This document shows positions 25,366 through 33,947 of a stretch of 64,000 nucleotides of DNA, piece after piece (the first letter of the stretch is position 1; the number at the start of each line of letters is the position of its first letter). The notes beneath the pieces were generated by a model. That model worked only from the letters and a program-made list of their open reading frames with translations, did not search any database and was not told the DNA's origin. The DNA lies in NCBI RefSeq assembly GCF_030812215.1, contig NZ_JAUSSG010000010.1, positions 124,001-188,000 on the forward strand, in the 5' to 3' direction. Position numbers and translations under genes: made by a program. This stretch comes from Variovorax boronicumulans. Lineage in GTDB: Bacteria > Pseudomonadota > Gammaproteobacteria > Burkholderiales > Burkholderiaceae_C.

Positions 25366-26067
25366 ATGAAATCCCTTGCACTCACTGCTGGCGCACTGGC
25401 TGCCGCGGCCCTGGTCTGGTATGCGGTGCCTTCGTTCGCCGAACCGGCCAGGCGCGTCCCCGCCCCCACCGCCGACCTGGTGGCCCCCGCTACCGCGAAA
25501 ACAGAAACCGCCGTGTTCGCCGGCGGCTGCTTCTGGGGCGTGCAGGGCGTGTTCCAGCGCGTCAAGGGCGTGAGCAACGCGGTGTCGGGCTACGCCGGCG
25601 GCGACGCGAAAACCGCGCGCTACGACGAAGTGGGCTCGGGCCGCACCGGCCATGCCGAATCGGTGCGCATCACCTATGACCCGAAACAGATCAGCTACGG
25701 CAAGCTGCTGCAGATCTACTTTTCGGTGGCGCACGACCCGACCGAGCTGAATCGCCAGGGCCCCGACACCGGCACGCAATACCGCTCCACGGTGTTCGCC
25801 GAAAACGCGGAGCAGGCCCGCATCGCCAGGGAATACATCGCGCAGCTGAACCAGGCCAAGACCTTCGGCAAGCCGCTCGCGACCACCATCGAGATGGCCA
25901 AACCCTTCTATGCGGCCGAGGACTATCACCAGGACTACCTCACGCTCAACCCGAGCCAGCCCTACATCGCGATCAACGACATGCCCAAGATCGACGACCT
26001 GAAGAAGCTGTTCCCGGAGAGCTACAAGGCGACGCCTTCGCTGGTGCGAGCGGCGAAGGCCAGTTGA
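25366..26067 (+). CDS. msrA: Exported peptide methionine-S-sulfoxide reductase
   Basis: A 233-residue MsrA with the catalytic motif GGCFWGVQ (Cys55) and the family motifs GYAGG, HAESVRITYDP, THDPTELNRQGPD-like AHDPTELNRQGPDTGTQYRS and YHQDYL. Unlike the usual cytosolic enzyme it begins with a clear signal peptide (MKSLALTAGALAAAALVWYAVPSFA), so it should act in the periplasm. Cys55 is the only cysteine in the whole protein: the C-terminal resolving cysteine of typical MsrA is missing, so reduction of the sulfenic acid needs an external thiol. It is the last gene of the Met-redox group, 85 bases after the MXKDX gene, and its stop abuts the stop of the convergent CoA-transferase. Confidence 0.93.
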   Translation: MKSLALTAGALAAAALVWYAVPSFAEPARRVPAPTADLVAPATAKTETAVFAGGCFWGVQGVFQRVKGVSNAVSGYAGGDAKTARYDEVGSGRTGHAESVRITYDPKQISYGKLLQIYFSVAHDPTELNRQGPDTGTQYRSTVFAENAEQARIAREYIAQLNQAKTFGKPLATTIEMAKPFYAAEDYHQDYLTLNPSQPYIAINDMPKIDDLKKLFPESYKATPSLVRAAKAS

Positions 26068-27363
26068 TCAAAGCAGCTTCGCGCGCCTGGCCTGCTCGGC
26101 AAGCTCCGCCCTGAAATCCGGGTGCGCGATCGCAATCAACTCCTGCGCCCGCTGCCTGGCCGACTTGCCGCGCAACTGCGCCACGCCATATTCGGTGACC
26201 ACGTAGTTGATGTCGTTCTTGCTCGTGCTCACATGGGTGCCCGGCGACAGCGACGGCACGATGCGCGAGATGGTGTCGCCCTTGGCCGTCGAAGGCAGCA
26301 CGATGAAGGCCTTGCCGCCGCGCGAACGGTTGGCCGCGCGCACGAAGTCCGACTGCCCGCCCGTGCCCGAATACGGCGCATGCCCGAGGCTCTCGGAGCC
26401 GCACTGGCCCAGCAGGTCGATCTGCATGGTCGCGTTGATCGCGATGAGGTTGTCGTTGAGCCCGGCGAGCGCCGGGTCGTTGGTGAAGTTCACCGGATGC
26501 ATTTCCAGCGACGGGTTGCGGTCCATGAAGCGGTAGAGCTTGCCCGACCCCAGCGCGAAGGTCGCGACGGATTTGCCCGGCAGGTAGTTCTTGCGCCGGT
26601 TGGTGACGGCGCCGCTCTCCACCAGCGTGAGGATGCCGTCGCCGATCATTTCGGTGTGGATGCCCAGGTCGTGCTTGTGCGTGAGCTGCATCACCACCGC
26701 ATCGGGAATGCCGCCGTAGCCGATCTGCAGCGTCGAGCCGTCGTCGATCAGGTCGGCCACGTGCTTGCCGATGGCTTCCTGCACCGGGCCGATCTTGGGC
26801 AGGCCCACTTCCATGACCGGCGCATCGCTCTCGACCAGCGCGGCCACCTGCGAGATGTGCACGTGGCAGTTGCCGTGCGCGAAGGGCACGTTCGGGTTCA
26901 CCTCCAGCACCACGGCGCGCGCCTTGGCGATGGCGGCCATCGTGTAGTCGGCGCCCAGGCTCACGGCGAAATAGCCGTGCGCATCCATCGGCGAGGCCAT
27001 GCTGAAGACCACCTCGGCGGGGATCTGGCCGCGCTCGATCTGCGCCGGAATCTCGGAGAAGTAGTTGGGGATGAAATCGATCCACCCCTCCTGTCCGCCC
27101 GCGCGCGTGGCGCCGCCGAAGAACAGCGCGACGTGGCGCACGTGCTCCACGGTCTCTGGGTCGATGTAGGCGTACTTGCGCATCGCGAGGATCTGCGCGA
27201 CCTTGACGTCACGGAAATCGCGGCGCTGCTCGGAGAGCGCCGTGAGCAACGATGGCGGCTCGCCGACACCGGTCGGCACGATGATGAGATCGCCATTGCG
27301 CACGAGGCGCACGGCATCGGCGGGGGAAACGCGCTTCTTCGCGTAGAGGTCCTGGACGGTCAT
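26068..27363 (-). CDS. Acetyl-CoA hydrolase/CoA-transferase family protein
   Basis: A 431-residue enzyme of the Cat1/4-hydroxybutyrate CoA-transferase group, moving CoA between a short acyl-CoA and a carboxylic acid. Landmarks include NGDLIIVPTGVGEPPSLLTAL near the N-terminus, GYGGIPDAVVMQL (glycine-rich CoA site), EMIGDGILTLVESGAVTN with the likely catalytic Glu, and the C-terminal VVTEYGVAQLRGKSARQRAQELIAIAHPDFR typical of the family. The donor and acceptor cannot be assigned. It lies 19 bases downstream of the aldolase gene on the same strand. Confidence 0.9.
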   Translation of the reverse strand: MTVQDLYAKKRVSPADAVRLVRNGDLIIVPTGVGEPPSLLTALSEQRRDFRDVKVAQILAMRKYAYIDPETVEHVRHVALFFGGATRAGGQEGWIDFIPNYFSEIPAQIERGQIPAEVVFSMASPMDAHGYFAVSLGADYTMAAIAKARAVVLEVNPNVPFAHGNCHVHISQVAALVESDAPVMEVGLPKIGPVQEAIGKHVADLIDDGSTLQIGYGGIPDAVVMQLTHKHDLGIHTEMIGDGILTLVESGAVTNRRKNYLPGKSVATFALGSGKLYRFMDRNPSLEMHPVNFTNDPALAGLNDNLIAINATMQIDLLGQCGSESLGHAPYSGTGGQSDFVRAANRSRGGKAFIVLPSTAKGDTISRIVPSLSPGTHVSTSKNDINYVVTEYGVAQLRGKSARQRAQELIAIAHPDFRAELAEQARRAKLL

Positions 27364-27382
27364 TCGTGCCTTCTCTTCATCT

Positions 27383-28408
27383 TTATCGCGGCGCGTCGGC
27401 CTGCACGTCGTAAGTGCCGCGGCGCGCCGCCTTGTTGCAGCCCGTACGGAACACGAGCGCCTGCTGCGCCTTTGCGACGTTGGCAGCCTGGCCTTTCCAG
27501 AGATCGAGTGCAGGCTGCTGCACCGCGCGAGAGAACGAGAAAGTCAGCGCCCAGGGCATGCGCGACTTGAACTTCACGTTCATCGCATGGAGCCGCGCGG
27601 AGGCCAGTTGCGCCGATTGCCCGCCCGAGAGAAATGCCACGCCCGGCACCGCCGCAGGCACCGTGCGCAGCAGGCAATTCACCGTGGCATCAGCCACCGC
27701 ATCGACGCTGTCCTGCGTCGGGCTGCCCTGCCCCGGCAGCACCATGTTCGGCTTGAGCAGCATGCCTTCGAGCAGCACGCCTTGCGCATTCAGTTGGACG
27801 AACACTTCGCGCAGGACTTCTTCGGTCACCTCGGCGCATCGCGCGAGCGAATGGCCACCGTCCATCAGCACCTCGGGCTCGACGATCGGCACCACGCCCG
27901 CCTCCTGGCACAACGCCGCATAGCGCGCGAGCGCATGGGCGTTGACGTCGATGCAGGCCCGCGTGGGCAAGCCGTCGCCGATGGCGATCACGCCGCGCCA
28001 CTTCGCAAAACGCGCCCCCATGCCGACGTATTCCGCCAGCCGCTCGCGCAGGCCGTCGAGCCCTTCGGTGACCGTCTCGCCCGGATGGCCCGCCAGCGCC
28101 TTCGCGCCCATGTCGACCTTGATGCCGGGGATGATTCCCGCATCGGCCAGCGCCTTGGCGAACGGCTTGCCAGCGTTGGTTGCCTGGCGGATGGTTTCGT
28201 CGAACAGGATCGCGCCGCTGATGCTGTCCGCCAGGCCCGGCGCGGTGACGATCAGTTCGCGCCAGTCGCGTCGCGCGTTCTCGGTCTGCGGGATGTTCAA
28301 GGCGGCGAAGCGCTTGTTGCAGGTGGCGTTGCTCTCGTCCATCGCGAGCAGGCCTTTGTCGCCGGCGATCAGCGCCTGTGCGGTATCGATCAGTGTCTGT
28401 GCAGTCAT
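27383..28408 (-). CDS. Class I fructose-bisphosphate aldolase
   Basis: A 341-residue Schiff-base aldolase of the animal/plant-like class I family, which is found sporadically in bacteria. Motifs include KGLLAMDESNATCNKRF at the N-terminus, GIKVDMGAKAL, VPIVEPEVLMDG, and the Schiff-base lysine in GMLLKPNMVLPG, followed by FLSGGQSAQLASARLHAMN. No metal-binding class II signature is present. The C-terminal tail is short compared with eukaryotic enzymes. It could act in gluconeogenesis; neighbours on the same strand do not form an obvious sugar pathway. Confidence 0.93.
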   Translation of the reverse strand: MTAQTLIDTAQALIAGDKGLLAMDESNATCNKRFAALNIPQTENARRDWRELIVTAPGLADSISGAILFDETIRQATNAGKPFAKALADAGIIPGIKVDMGAKALAGHPGETVTEGLDGLRERLAEYVGMGARFAKWRGVIAIGDGLPTRACIDVNAHALARYAALCQEAGVVPIVEPEVLMDGGHSLARCAEVTEEVLREVFVQLNAQGVLLEGMLLKPNMVLPGQGSPTQDSVDAVADATVNCLLRTVPAAVPGVAFLSGGQSAQLASARLHAMNVKFKSRMPWALTFSFSRAVQQPALDLWKGQAANVAKAQQALVFRTGCNKAARRGTYDVQADAPR

Positions 28409-28455
28409 TGGGGCACCTTTCTGGCGGGCATGGTACGCCCGCGCCCCGCTCGCAG

Positions 28456-29628
28456 CTAGATCACGTTCTTCTCGAGCAGCGGCCGGTTCTCAAGAATCCG
28501 CGTGAACGCAACCGGCGAAAGGTCGAGGCTGCGGTACTCGCCGAAGCGGATCAGCTCCGCGATGCCGCGCCCCGCCGCCGGGCACTGCTGCAGGCCGTGG
28601 CCCGAGAAGCCGTTGGCAAAGAACAGGTTGTCGCAGTCCGGGTGCAGGCCGAGGATCGCGTTGTGGTCGAACACGTTCATCTCGTAGTAGCCGGCCCAGG
28701 CGCCGGTCATGCGGATGGCTTCGAAGGCGGGAATGCGCTCGGCAAGCGCGGGCCAGATGAGATCGTCGAACGCGCCGTATTCGACGTCGAGCGGTGCGTC
28801 GTCATGGTCCTGGTCTTCGGGTGGCGCGAAGCCGCAGATGAACTGGCGGCCCTCGGGACGCAGCCAGATGCCCGAGGTGTCGATGACCAGCGGGCAGCCG
28901 GGCAGCGTTTCGGGGCACGAAAAGCTGAACACGCTGCGGCGGCGGCCGCGCACCGGCAGGTCGATGCCGGCCCAATCGGCCACCTTCGCGGCCCAGGCGC
29001 CGGCGGCGTTGACGACGATGTCGGCTTCGAGCGTTTCGCCGGTGTCCAGCTGCACGCCGGTCACGGTGCTGCCGTTGCGATGCAGCCCCGTCGCATGCGC
29101 CTGCACGTACCGCGCGCCCTGCGATGCGGCCTTCTTGCGAAAGGCCTGCAGCAGGCTGTAGCCGTCGTACCAGCCTTCGCCCGAGAGGCCCAGCGAGGCG
29201 AGTTCGACCCCTTCGGTCGAGATCCACGGGAAGCGCGCCTTCAGTTCTTCGGGCGCCAGCAGTGCCACATCCACCGCGTGCGCCTTCTGCATCGCATGGT
29301 TCTCGCGCAGCACGTCGACACCCGCCGGCGAAGCCAGGTACAGGTAGCCGGGCTCGACCAGGCCGATGTCCGGCACGTCGTCGCCGACGCGCAAGGTCTC
29401 GCCGAGATGCCGGAAGAAATCGATGCCGTAGAGCGACATCTCGATGTTGATGGCAGTGGAAAACTGCTGGCGGATCGAACTCGCCGACAACGCCGACGAC
29501 GCCTGCCTGTACGAGAAGTCGCGCTCGACCACCGTGACCTCGAAGGGCTCGGCCTCCCGGTCCCGGGTCAGGAAATAGGCGATGGCCGAACCGATGGCCC
29601 CGCCGCCGATGATCACCACTCGACGCAT
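28456..29628 (-). CDS. FAD-dependent amino-acid oxidase (DAO family)
   Basis: A 390-residue flavoprotein starting with the dinucleotide motif VVIIGGGAIGSAIAYFL. The DAO fold is supported by SYRQASSALSASSIRQQFST, VVNAAGAWAAKVADWAG and the C-terminal FANGFSGHGLQQCPAAGRGIAELI, a motif shared with sarcosine/proline/D-amino-acid dehydrogenase-like proteins (FOXRED1 group). AAGGA lies eight bases before the chosen ATG; the longer frame lacks support. It is 16 bases downstream of the ornithine cyclodeaminase-like gene and belongs to a likely operon with an amino-acid binding protein. The substrate is probably an imino acid, N-methyl amino acid or D-amino acid. Confidence 0.87.
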   Translation of the reverse strand: MRRVVIIGGGAIGSAIAYFLTRDREAEPFEVTVVERDFSYRQASSALSASSIRQQFSTAINIEMSLYGIDFFRHLGETLRVGDDVPDIGLVEPGYLYLASPAGVDVLRENHAMQKAHAVDVALLAPEELKARFPWISTEGVELASLGLSGEGWYDGYSLLQAFRKKAASQGARYVQAHATGLHRNGSTVTGVQLDTGETLEADIVVNAAGAWAAKVADWAGIDLPVRGRRRSVFSFSCPETLPGCPLVIDTSGIWLRPEGRQFICGFAPPEDQDHDDAPLDVEYGAFDDLIWPALAERIPAFEAIRMTGAWAGYYEMNVFDHNAILGLHPDCDNLFFANGFSGHGLQQCPAAGRGIAELIRFGEYRSLDLSPVAFTRILENRPLLEKNVI

Positions 29629-29644
29629 GAATGCATTCCTTGCT

Positions 29645-30556
29645 TCATCGTTGCTGTTGATGCGTGTACGCCAGTTGCGCCGCCGCGAGGTCCCACAGCG
29701 CATGACCCACGGTCTTGATGAGCACCGGCCGCTCGTGCATTGCCAACTCCGCCTTCGCGTTCGTGAAAGCCTGCACATCGGACCAGTCGATGCCCGCCTG
29801 GATCAGGTCGCCCGCCTCGCTGCGCGCACCCTCCAGCGTATCCACAAACACGGCGCAGCGGCGCACGAGTTCGGGCGGCACCTCGGCCATGTCGGCGCGG
29901 TAGGCGCCCACGGCGATGACGGTGGCGTCCGGCCGCACCCTCGATGGAACGACGGGCACCGATGAATTGGTGGTGGCGACGATCACGTCGGCCTCTTCGG
30001 AAACCTGCGCCGGATCATCGATCGTGTCGGCGTCCACGCCGAGCGTGCGCATGTGTTGCGCCAGCTGTTCGGCATGGGCTGGCGTGCGCGCGTGAATCCA
30101 CAGACGACGTAAGCCCGCGATTTCCGCGAACGCCTCCGCATGCGAACGCGCCTGCACGCCCGCGCCGATCAGCAGCATGCGGCCACCGACATGGCGCCCT
30201 GCCCTTGCAGCCCCGGCCAGCGAAAGCGCCGCGGTGCGTCGGGCGGTCAGCACATTGCCGTCCATCGCGAGCAGCCGGGTGCCGGTGGCGGCGTCCATCA
30301 ACGTGACTTCGCCCTGCACCACCGGCAACCCGAGGCCGGCGTTGCCGGCGTGCACGGTCACGGTCTTGAGCGCCGCGAAGCGCGCGTCCGCCGCGGGCAT
30401 CAGCAGCAGCACGCCGCCGCCCGCGAGCGGCACCGAGGTCCGGGCCGCGGCATGCGCCTCGCCCCGGCGCTCGCGCTCGAACATCTGCAGCAGCGCCTCG
30501 ACCAGCGCGCCATACGGCAGCGCCGCCGCCGTTTCCGCCGCGTTCAGCGTCCGCAT
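29645..30556 (-). CDS. Ornithine cyclodeaminase/mu-crystallin family protein
   Basis: A 303-residue NAD(P)-binding protein. The N-terminal dimerisation part has the basic substrate site region; the Rossmann motif is MLLIGAGVQARSHAEAFAEI, followed by ADVIVATTNSSVPVVPS and the late KTVGHALWDLAAAQLAY, all characteristic of the family. Members include ornithine cyclodeaminase, alanine dehydrogenase and delta1-pyrroline-2-carboxylate or ketimine reductases. Next to a DAO-type oxidase, a cyclic imine reductase is more likely than cyclodeamination. It starts 13 bases after the binding-protein stop. Confidence 0.88.
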   Translation of the reverse strand: MRTLNAAETAAALPYGALVEALLQMFERERRGEAHAAARTSVPLAGGGVLLLMPAADARFAALKTVTVHAGNAGLGLPVVQGEVTLMDAATGTRLLAMDGNVLTARRTAALSLAGAARAGRHVGGRMLLIGAGVQARSHAEAFAEIAGLRRLWIHARTPAHAEQLAQHMRTLGVDADTIDDPAQVSEEADVIVATTNSSVPVVPSRVRPDATVIAVGAYRADMAEVPPELVRRCAVFVDTLEGARSEAGDLIQAGIDWSDVQAFTNAKAELAMHERPVLIKTVGHALWDLAAAQLAYTHQQQR

Positions 30557-30569
30557 GCGTGCCGCGCGC

Positions 30570-31727
30570 TCAGGAGCCGGCCACGCGGACGCGCTTGCCG
30601 TCCTTGTAGGTGAAGACGGTGAAGTCCGGCTTCTGCAGGTTGCCCTTGGCATCGAAGCTGATGGCGCCGGTGACGCCGTCGAACTTCACCTTGCGCATCG
30701 CCGGGAGGTACGCCTCGGGCTCGACCGAGTTGGCGGCGCGCATGCCCGCGGCCAGCGCCATCATGGCGTCGTAGAGGTACGGCGCGTAGGTCAGCACCTC
30801 GACGCCGAAGCGGGCCTTGTAACGCTGCTCGAACTCGGCGCCCTTGCTGGTCTTCTCGATCTCCTTGCCGCCGCGCGTGCAGTACAGGAGGTCGTCGACC
30901 GCGCCGCCGCTGATCTTGGCGACCTCGTTGGTGCACAGGCCATCGGTGCCGAGCAGCTTGGCGGTGATGCCCAGCTGCTTCATTTGCCGCGCGATGAGGC
31001 CGCCCTGCGCGTCCATGCCGCCGTAGAACACCACGTCGGGCTGCTTGGCCTTGATGCTGGTGAGGATGGCCATGAAGTCGGTCGCCTTGTCGCTGCCGAA
31101 CTCCTGCGCGACGATGGTGCCGCCCAAGCCCTTCACGCCGCGCGTGAAGACCTCGGCGGCGCCCTGGCCGTAGGCGGTGCGGTCGTCGATCACCGCGATC
31201 TTCTTCGCCTTGAGGTCCTTCACCGTGAAGTCGGCGATGGCCATGCCCACGTCGTCGTCGCTCGCCAGGATGCGAAAGACGTTGCCGTAGCCCTGCTTGG
31301 TGAAGGTGGGGTTGGTGGCGGTCGACACGTCGGGCAGGCCTGCGCGGCTGTAGACGGCCGAGGCCGGGATCGCGGCGCCCGAGTTGAAGTGGCCCAGGAT
31401 GCCCTTCACGCCCGTGTCCACCAGCTTGTTCGCCACCACCATGGCCTGCTTCGGGTCGGCCTGGTCGTCTTCGGACTGGAGCACGAACTTGATCTTCTTG
31501 CCGCCGATGACGAGGCCCTGCTTGTTGAGGTCTTCGACCGCGAGCCGCGCGCCGTTGTCGTTGTCCTTGCCCCAATGGGCCGCGCCGCCGGTCAGCGGGC
31601 CGGCATGGCCGATGGTGACGGTCTGCTCGGCCTGTGCGAGTGCGACGGCGGGCAGTCCAAGGACGGAGGCCAGCGCAATGCACGGAACAGTGGACCGGGC
31701 AGTGCGACGGGTGCGCAAGACAATCAT
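30570..31727 (-). CDS. Branched-chain amino-acid-type ABC transporter binding protein
   Basis: A 385-residue periplasmic binding protein of the LivK/Leu-Ile-Val family. A signal peptide (ending ALA-QA near residue 30) is followed by VTIGHAGPLTGGAAHWGKDNDNGARLAVEDLN, the classic opening of this family, and later YVYLYDAMMALAAGM-like LTYAPYLYDAMMALAAGM. GAGGAGA lies seven bases upstream of the chosen ATG, which is why I prefer it over an ATG five codons upstream. No liv permease or ATPase genes lie nearby, so this is an orphan binding protein. It heads the oxidase/imine-reductase operon and is divergent from a LysR regulator. Confidence 0.9.
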   Translation of the reverse strand: MIVLRTRRTARSTVPCIALASVLGLPAVALAQAEQTVTIGHAGPLTGGAAHWGKDNDNGARLAVEDLNKQGLVIGGKKIKFVLQSEDDQADPKQAMVVANKLVDTGVKGILGHFNSGAAIPASAVYSRAGLPDVSTATNPTFTKQGYGNVFRILASDDDVGMAIADFTVKDLKAKKIAVIDDRTAYGQGAAEVFTRGVKGLGGTIVAQEFGSDKATDFMAILTSIKAKQPDVVFYGGMDAQGGLIARQMKQLGITAKLLGTDGLCTNEVAKISGGAVDDLLYCTRGGKEIEKTSKGAEFEQRYKARFGVEVLTYAPYLYDAMMALAAGMRAANSVEPEAYLPAMRKVKFDGVTGAISFDAKGNLQKPDFTVFTYKDGKRVRVAGS

Positions 31728-31903
31728 CGGAAGTCTCCTCATATCGTTGGCAGGGGGTCGAGACGCAGAATAGGATCGCGGCGGCATGCGGAACAAACGC
31801 TAAATACGCACAACGTTGTGCAGCGCCGGAAGGAACGAGACAACAAGACACCGGGCACGGCAGGTGCTTGCGGCAGCAGGACAGACGAGACAACAGACAT
31901 TCG

Positions 31904-32797
31904 ATGAGAAAAGACATTCCCAACCTGGGCGCGCTGCAGGCCTTCGAGGCCTCGGCGCGGCTGGGGAGCTTCACCCGCGCAGCGGCCGAGCTGGCGCTGA
32001 CGCAGAGCGCGGTCGGGCGGCAGGTGGCGATGCTGGAGCAGCGGCTCGGCGTGCCCCTCTTCTCGCGCGTGCGCAGGCGACTCACGCTCACCGACGTGGG
32101 GCGCGAGTACGCGGCGCGCATCCGCCGGCACCTCGACCAGATCCGCCGCGACACGCTGGAGATCAGCGCGGGCCACGACATGGGCTTCGTGCTCGAGCTG
32201 GCCGTGGTGCCGACCTTCGCGACGCAATGGCTCATTCCGCGGCTGCCCGATTTCAGCCGGCTGCATCCGAACATCACGGTGAACCTGTCGGCGCGCTCGC
32301 AGCCCTTCTCCTTCCAGGAAAACGCGTACGACGCGGCCATCTATTTCGGCGACCAGTTCTGGCCCAACACGCGCGGCGGGCTGATCTTTTCTGAGGGCGA
32401 GATGGTGCCGATCTGCAGCCCGGCGTTTCGCGATGCCAACGGGCCGTGGGACGAAGCGGGCTTCGAGCGCTGCCGCCATGTGCACCTGAGCACGCGCGCG
32501 CATGCATGGCGCGACTGGTATGCGCAGCAGGGGTGGGACTACACGGTGCATGCCTCGCGCGGGCCGCGCTACGAGCTCTTCACGATGGTGGTCGGGGCTA
32601 CCGCGGCCGGCATGGGCGTCGGCCTGGCGCCGCGCATCCTCATCGAGCACGAGCTGCGCACCGGCGAGCTGGTGATTCCCGTGGACCGGCACCTCGACGT
32701 GCCGCAGGGCTACTACTTCGCGTACCCCGAAGGCCGTCCGGCCTCCGGGGCGCTCGAGCACTTCAAACAGTGGGTGCTCGGTTTGAATCCTGCCTAG
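31904..32797 (+). CDS. LysR-family transcriptional regulator, GcvA-like
   Basis: A 297-residue regulator. The N-terminal winged helix is LGALQAFEASARLGSFTRAAAELALTQSAVGRQVAMLEQRLG, with PLFSRVRRRLTLTDVG completing the LysR HTH. The C-terminal part is the two-lobed periplasmic-binding-like effector domain. The wording and length resemble the GcvA subgroup. It is divergent from the amino-acid binding-protein gene (gap 176 bases) and is its probable regulator. Its stop codon overlaps the stop of the convergent aldo/keto reductase within a CTAG. Confidence 0.92.
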   Translation: MRKDIPNLGALQAFEASARLGSFTRAAAELALTQSAVGRQVAMLEQRLGVPLFSRVRRRLTLTDVGREYAARIRRHLDQIRRDTLEISAGHDMGFVLELAVVPTFATQWLIPRLPDFSRLHPNITVNLSARSQPFSFQENAYDAAIYFGDQFWPNTRGGLIFSEGEMVPICSPAFRDANGPWDEAGFERCRHVHLSTRAHAWRDWYAQQGWDYTVHASRGPRYELFTMVVGATAAGMGVGLAPRILIEHELRTGELVIPVDRHLDVPQGYYFAYPEGRPASGALEHFKQWVLGLNPA

Positions 32798-33822
32798 ACC
32801 GGGTTCGGGTTGCGCTCGAGAAACCCCTGCTGGTGCCAGTAGGGATAGGTTCGCGTCACCGCGCTGGCCGCATCGAGCTCGGCGACCTGCGCGGGCGTGA
32901 GGTTCCAGCCCACCGCGCCGAGGTTCTGGCGCAGTTGCGTTTCGTCGCGCGCACCAACGACCACGCTCGACACCGTCGGCCTTTGCAGCAGCCAGTTGAG
33001 CGCGACCTGCGGCACGGTCTTGCCGATGTCTGCCGCGACCTTCTCCAGCGCATCGACCACGCGGTACAGCAGCTCGTCGGCCACCGGCGGGCCCATGTCG
33101 GCCGTCACGTGCAGGCGGCTGTTGGCGGGCAGCGGCTGGCCGCGGCGGATCTTGCCCGTGAGGCGGCCCCAGCCCAGCGGGCTCCAGACCACGGCGCCCA
33201 CGCCCTGGTCCTGCGCGAGCGGCATCAGCTCCCACTCGTACTCGCGGCCGATCAGCGAGTAGTACGCCTGGTGCGCCACGTAGCGTGCGTAACCGTAGCG
33301 CTCCGACACCGCCAGCGACTTCATCAGGTGCCAGCCCGAGAAGTTCGATGCGCCCACATAGCGCAGCTTGCCCGCGCGCACGAGGTCGTCGAGCGTGGAG
33401 ACCGTCTCTTCGACGGGCGTGCTCGCATCGAAGCCGTGCAGCTGGAAGAGATCGATGTAGTCGGTGCCCAGGCGCTTCAACGCACTGTCGACCGCCTGCA
33501 CCAGGTGATGGCGCGACGACCCCACCTCGTTCGCGCCCGGGCCGCTGCGGAACGTGGCCTTGGTCGAGATGATGAGCTTGTCGCGCGGCCGGCCCTTGAT
33601 GGCCTCGCCGAGCACTGATTCGGCGGCGCCGTCGGAATAGATGTCGGCGCTGTCGAACATGTTGACGCCCGCGTCGATGCAGATGTCGATGAGCTTGCGC
33701 GCCTCGGCCACGTCGGTGCTGCCCCAGGCGCTGAAGAACTCGCCCTTGCCGCCGAACGTGCCGGTGCCAAAACTCAACACGGGGACCTTGAGGCCCGATT
33801 TGCCCAGATGACGGTATTCCAA
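32794..33822 (-). CDS. Aldo/keto reductase
   Basis: A 342-residue NADPH-dependent oxidoreductase of the aldo/keto reductase superfamily, in the group containing voltage-gated K-channel beta subunits and YajO-like enzymes. Features are MEYRHLGKSGLKVPVLSFGTG, FDSADIYSDGAAESVLGEAI with the catalytic Asp and Tyr, DKLIISTKATF (Lys) and YIDLFQLHGFD (His). The physiological substrate cannot be deduced. It is convergent with the LysR gene, overlapping it by four bases. Confidence 0.92.
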   Translation of the reverse strand: MEYRHLGKSGLKVPVLSFGTGTFGGKGEFFSAWGSTDVAEARKLIDICIDAGVNMFDSADIYSDGAAESVLGEAIKGRPRDKLIISTKATFRSGPGANEVGSSRHHLVQAVDSALKRLGTDYIDLFQLHGFDASTPVEETVSTLDDLVRAGKLRYVGASNFSGWHLMKSLAVSERYGYARYVAHQAYYSLIGREYEWELMPLAQDQGVGAVVWSPLGWGRLTGKIRRGQPLPANSRLHVTADMGPPVADELLYRVVDALEKVAADIGKTVPQVALNWLLQRPTVSSVVVGARDETQLRQNLGAVGWNLTPAQVAELDAASAVTRTYPYWHQQGFLERNPNPV

Positions 33823-33947
33823 AGTGCTACTCCTTCGATGAATGAAGCGGCGAGCCGACCGGCGCGCCGTTGGGCCATTGTTGGCCGGGGCGTTGAACCC
33901 CCTTTGCAGGTCGGGCTTTGTCGAATTCGGCTAAGTAATATCGCCCG

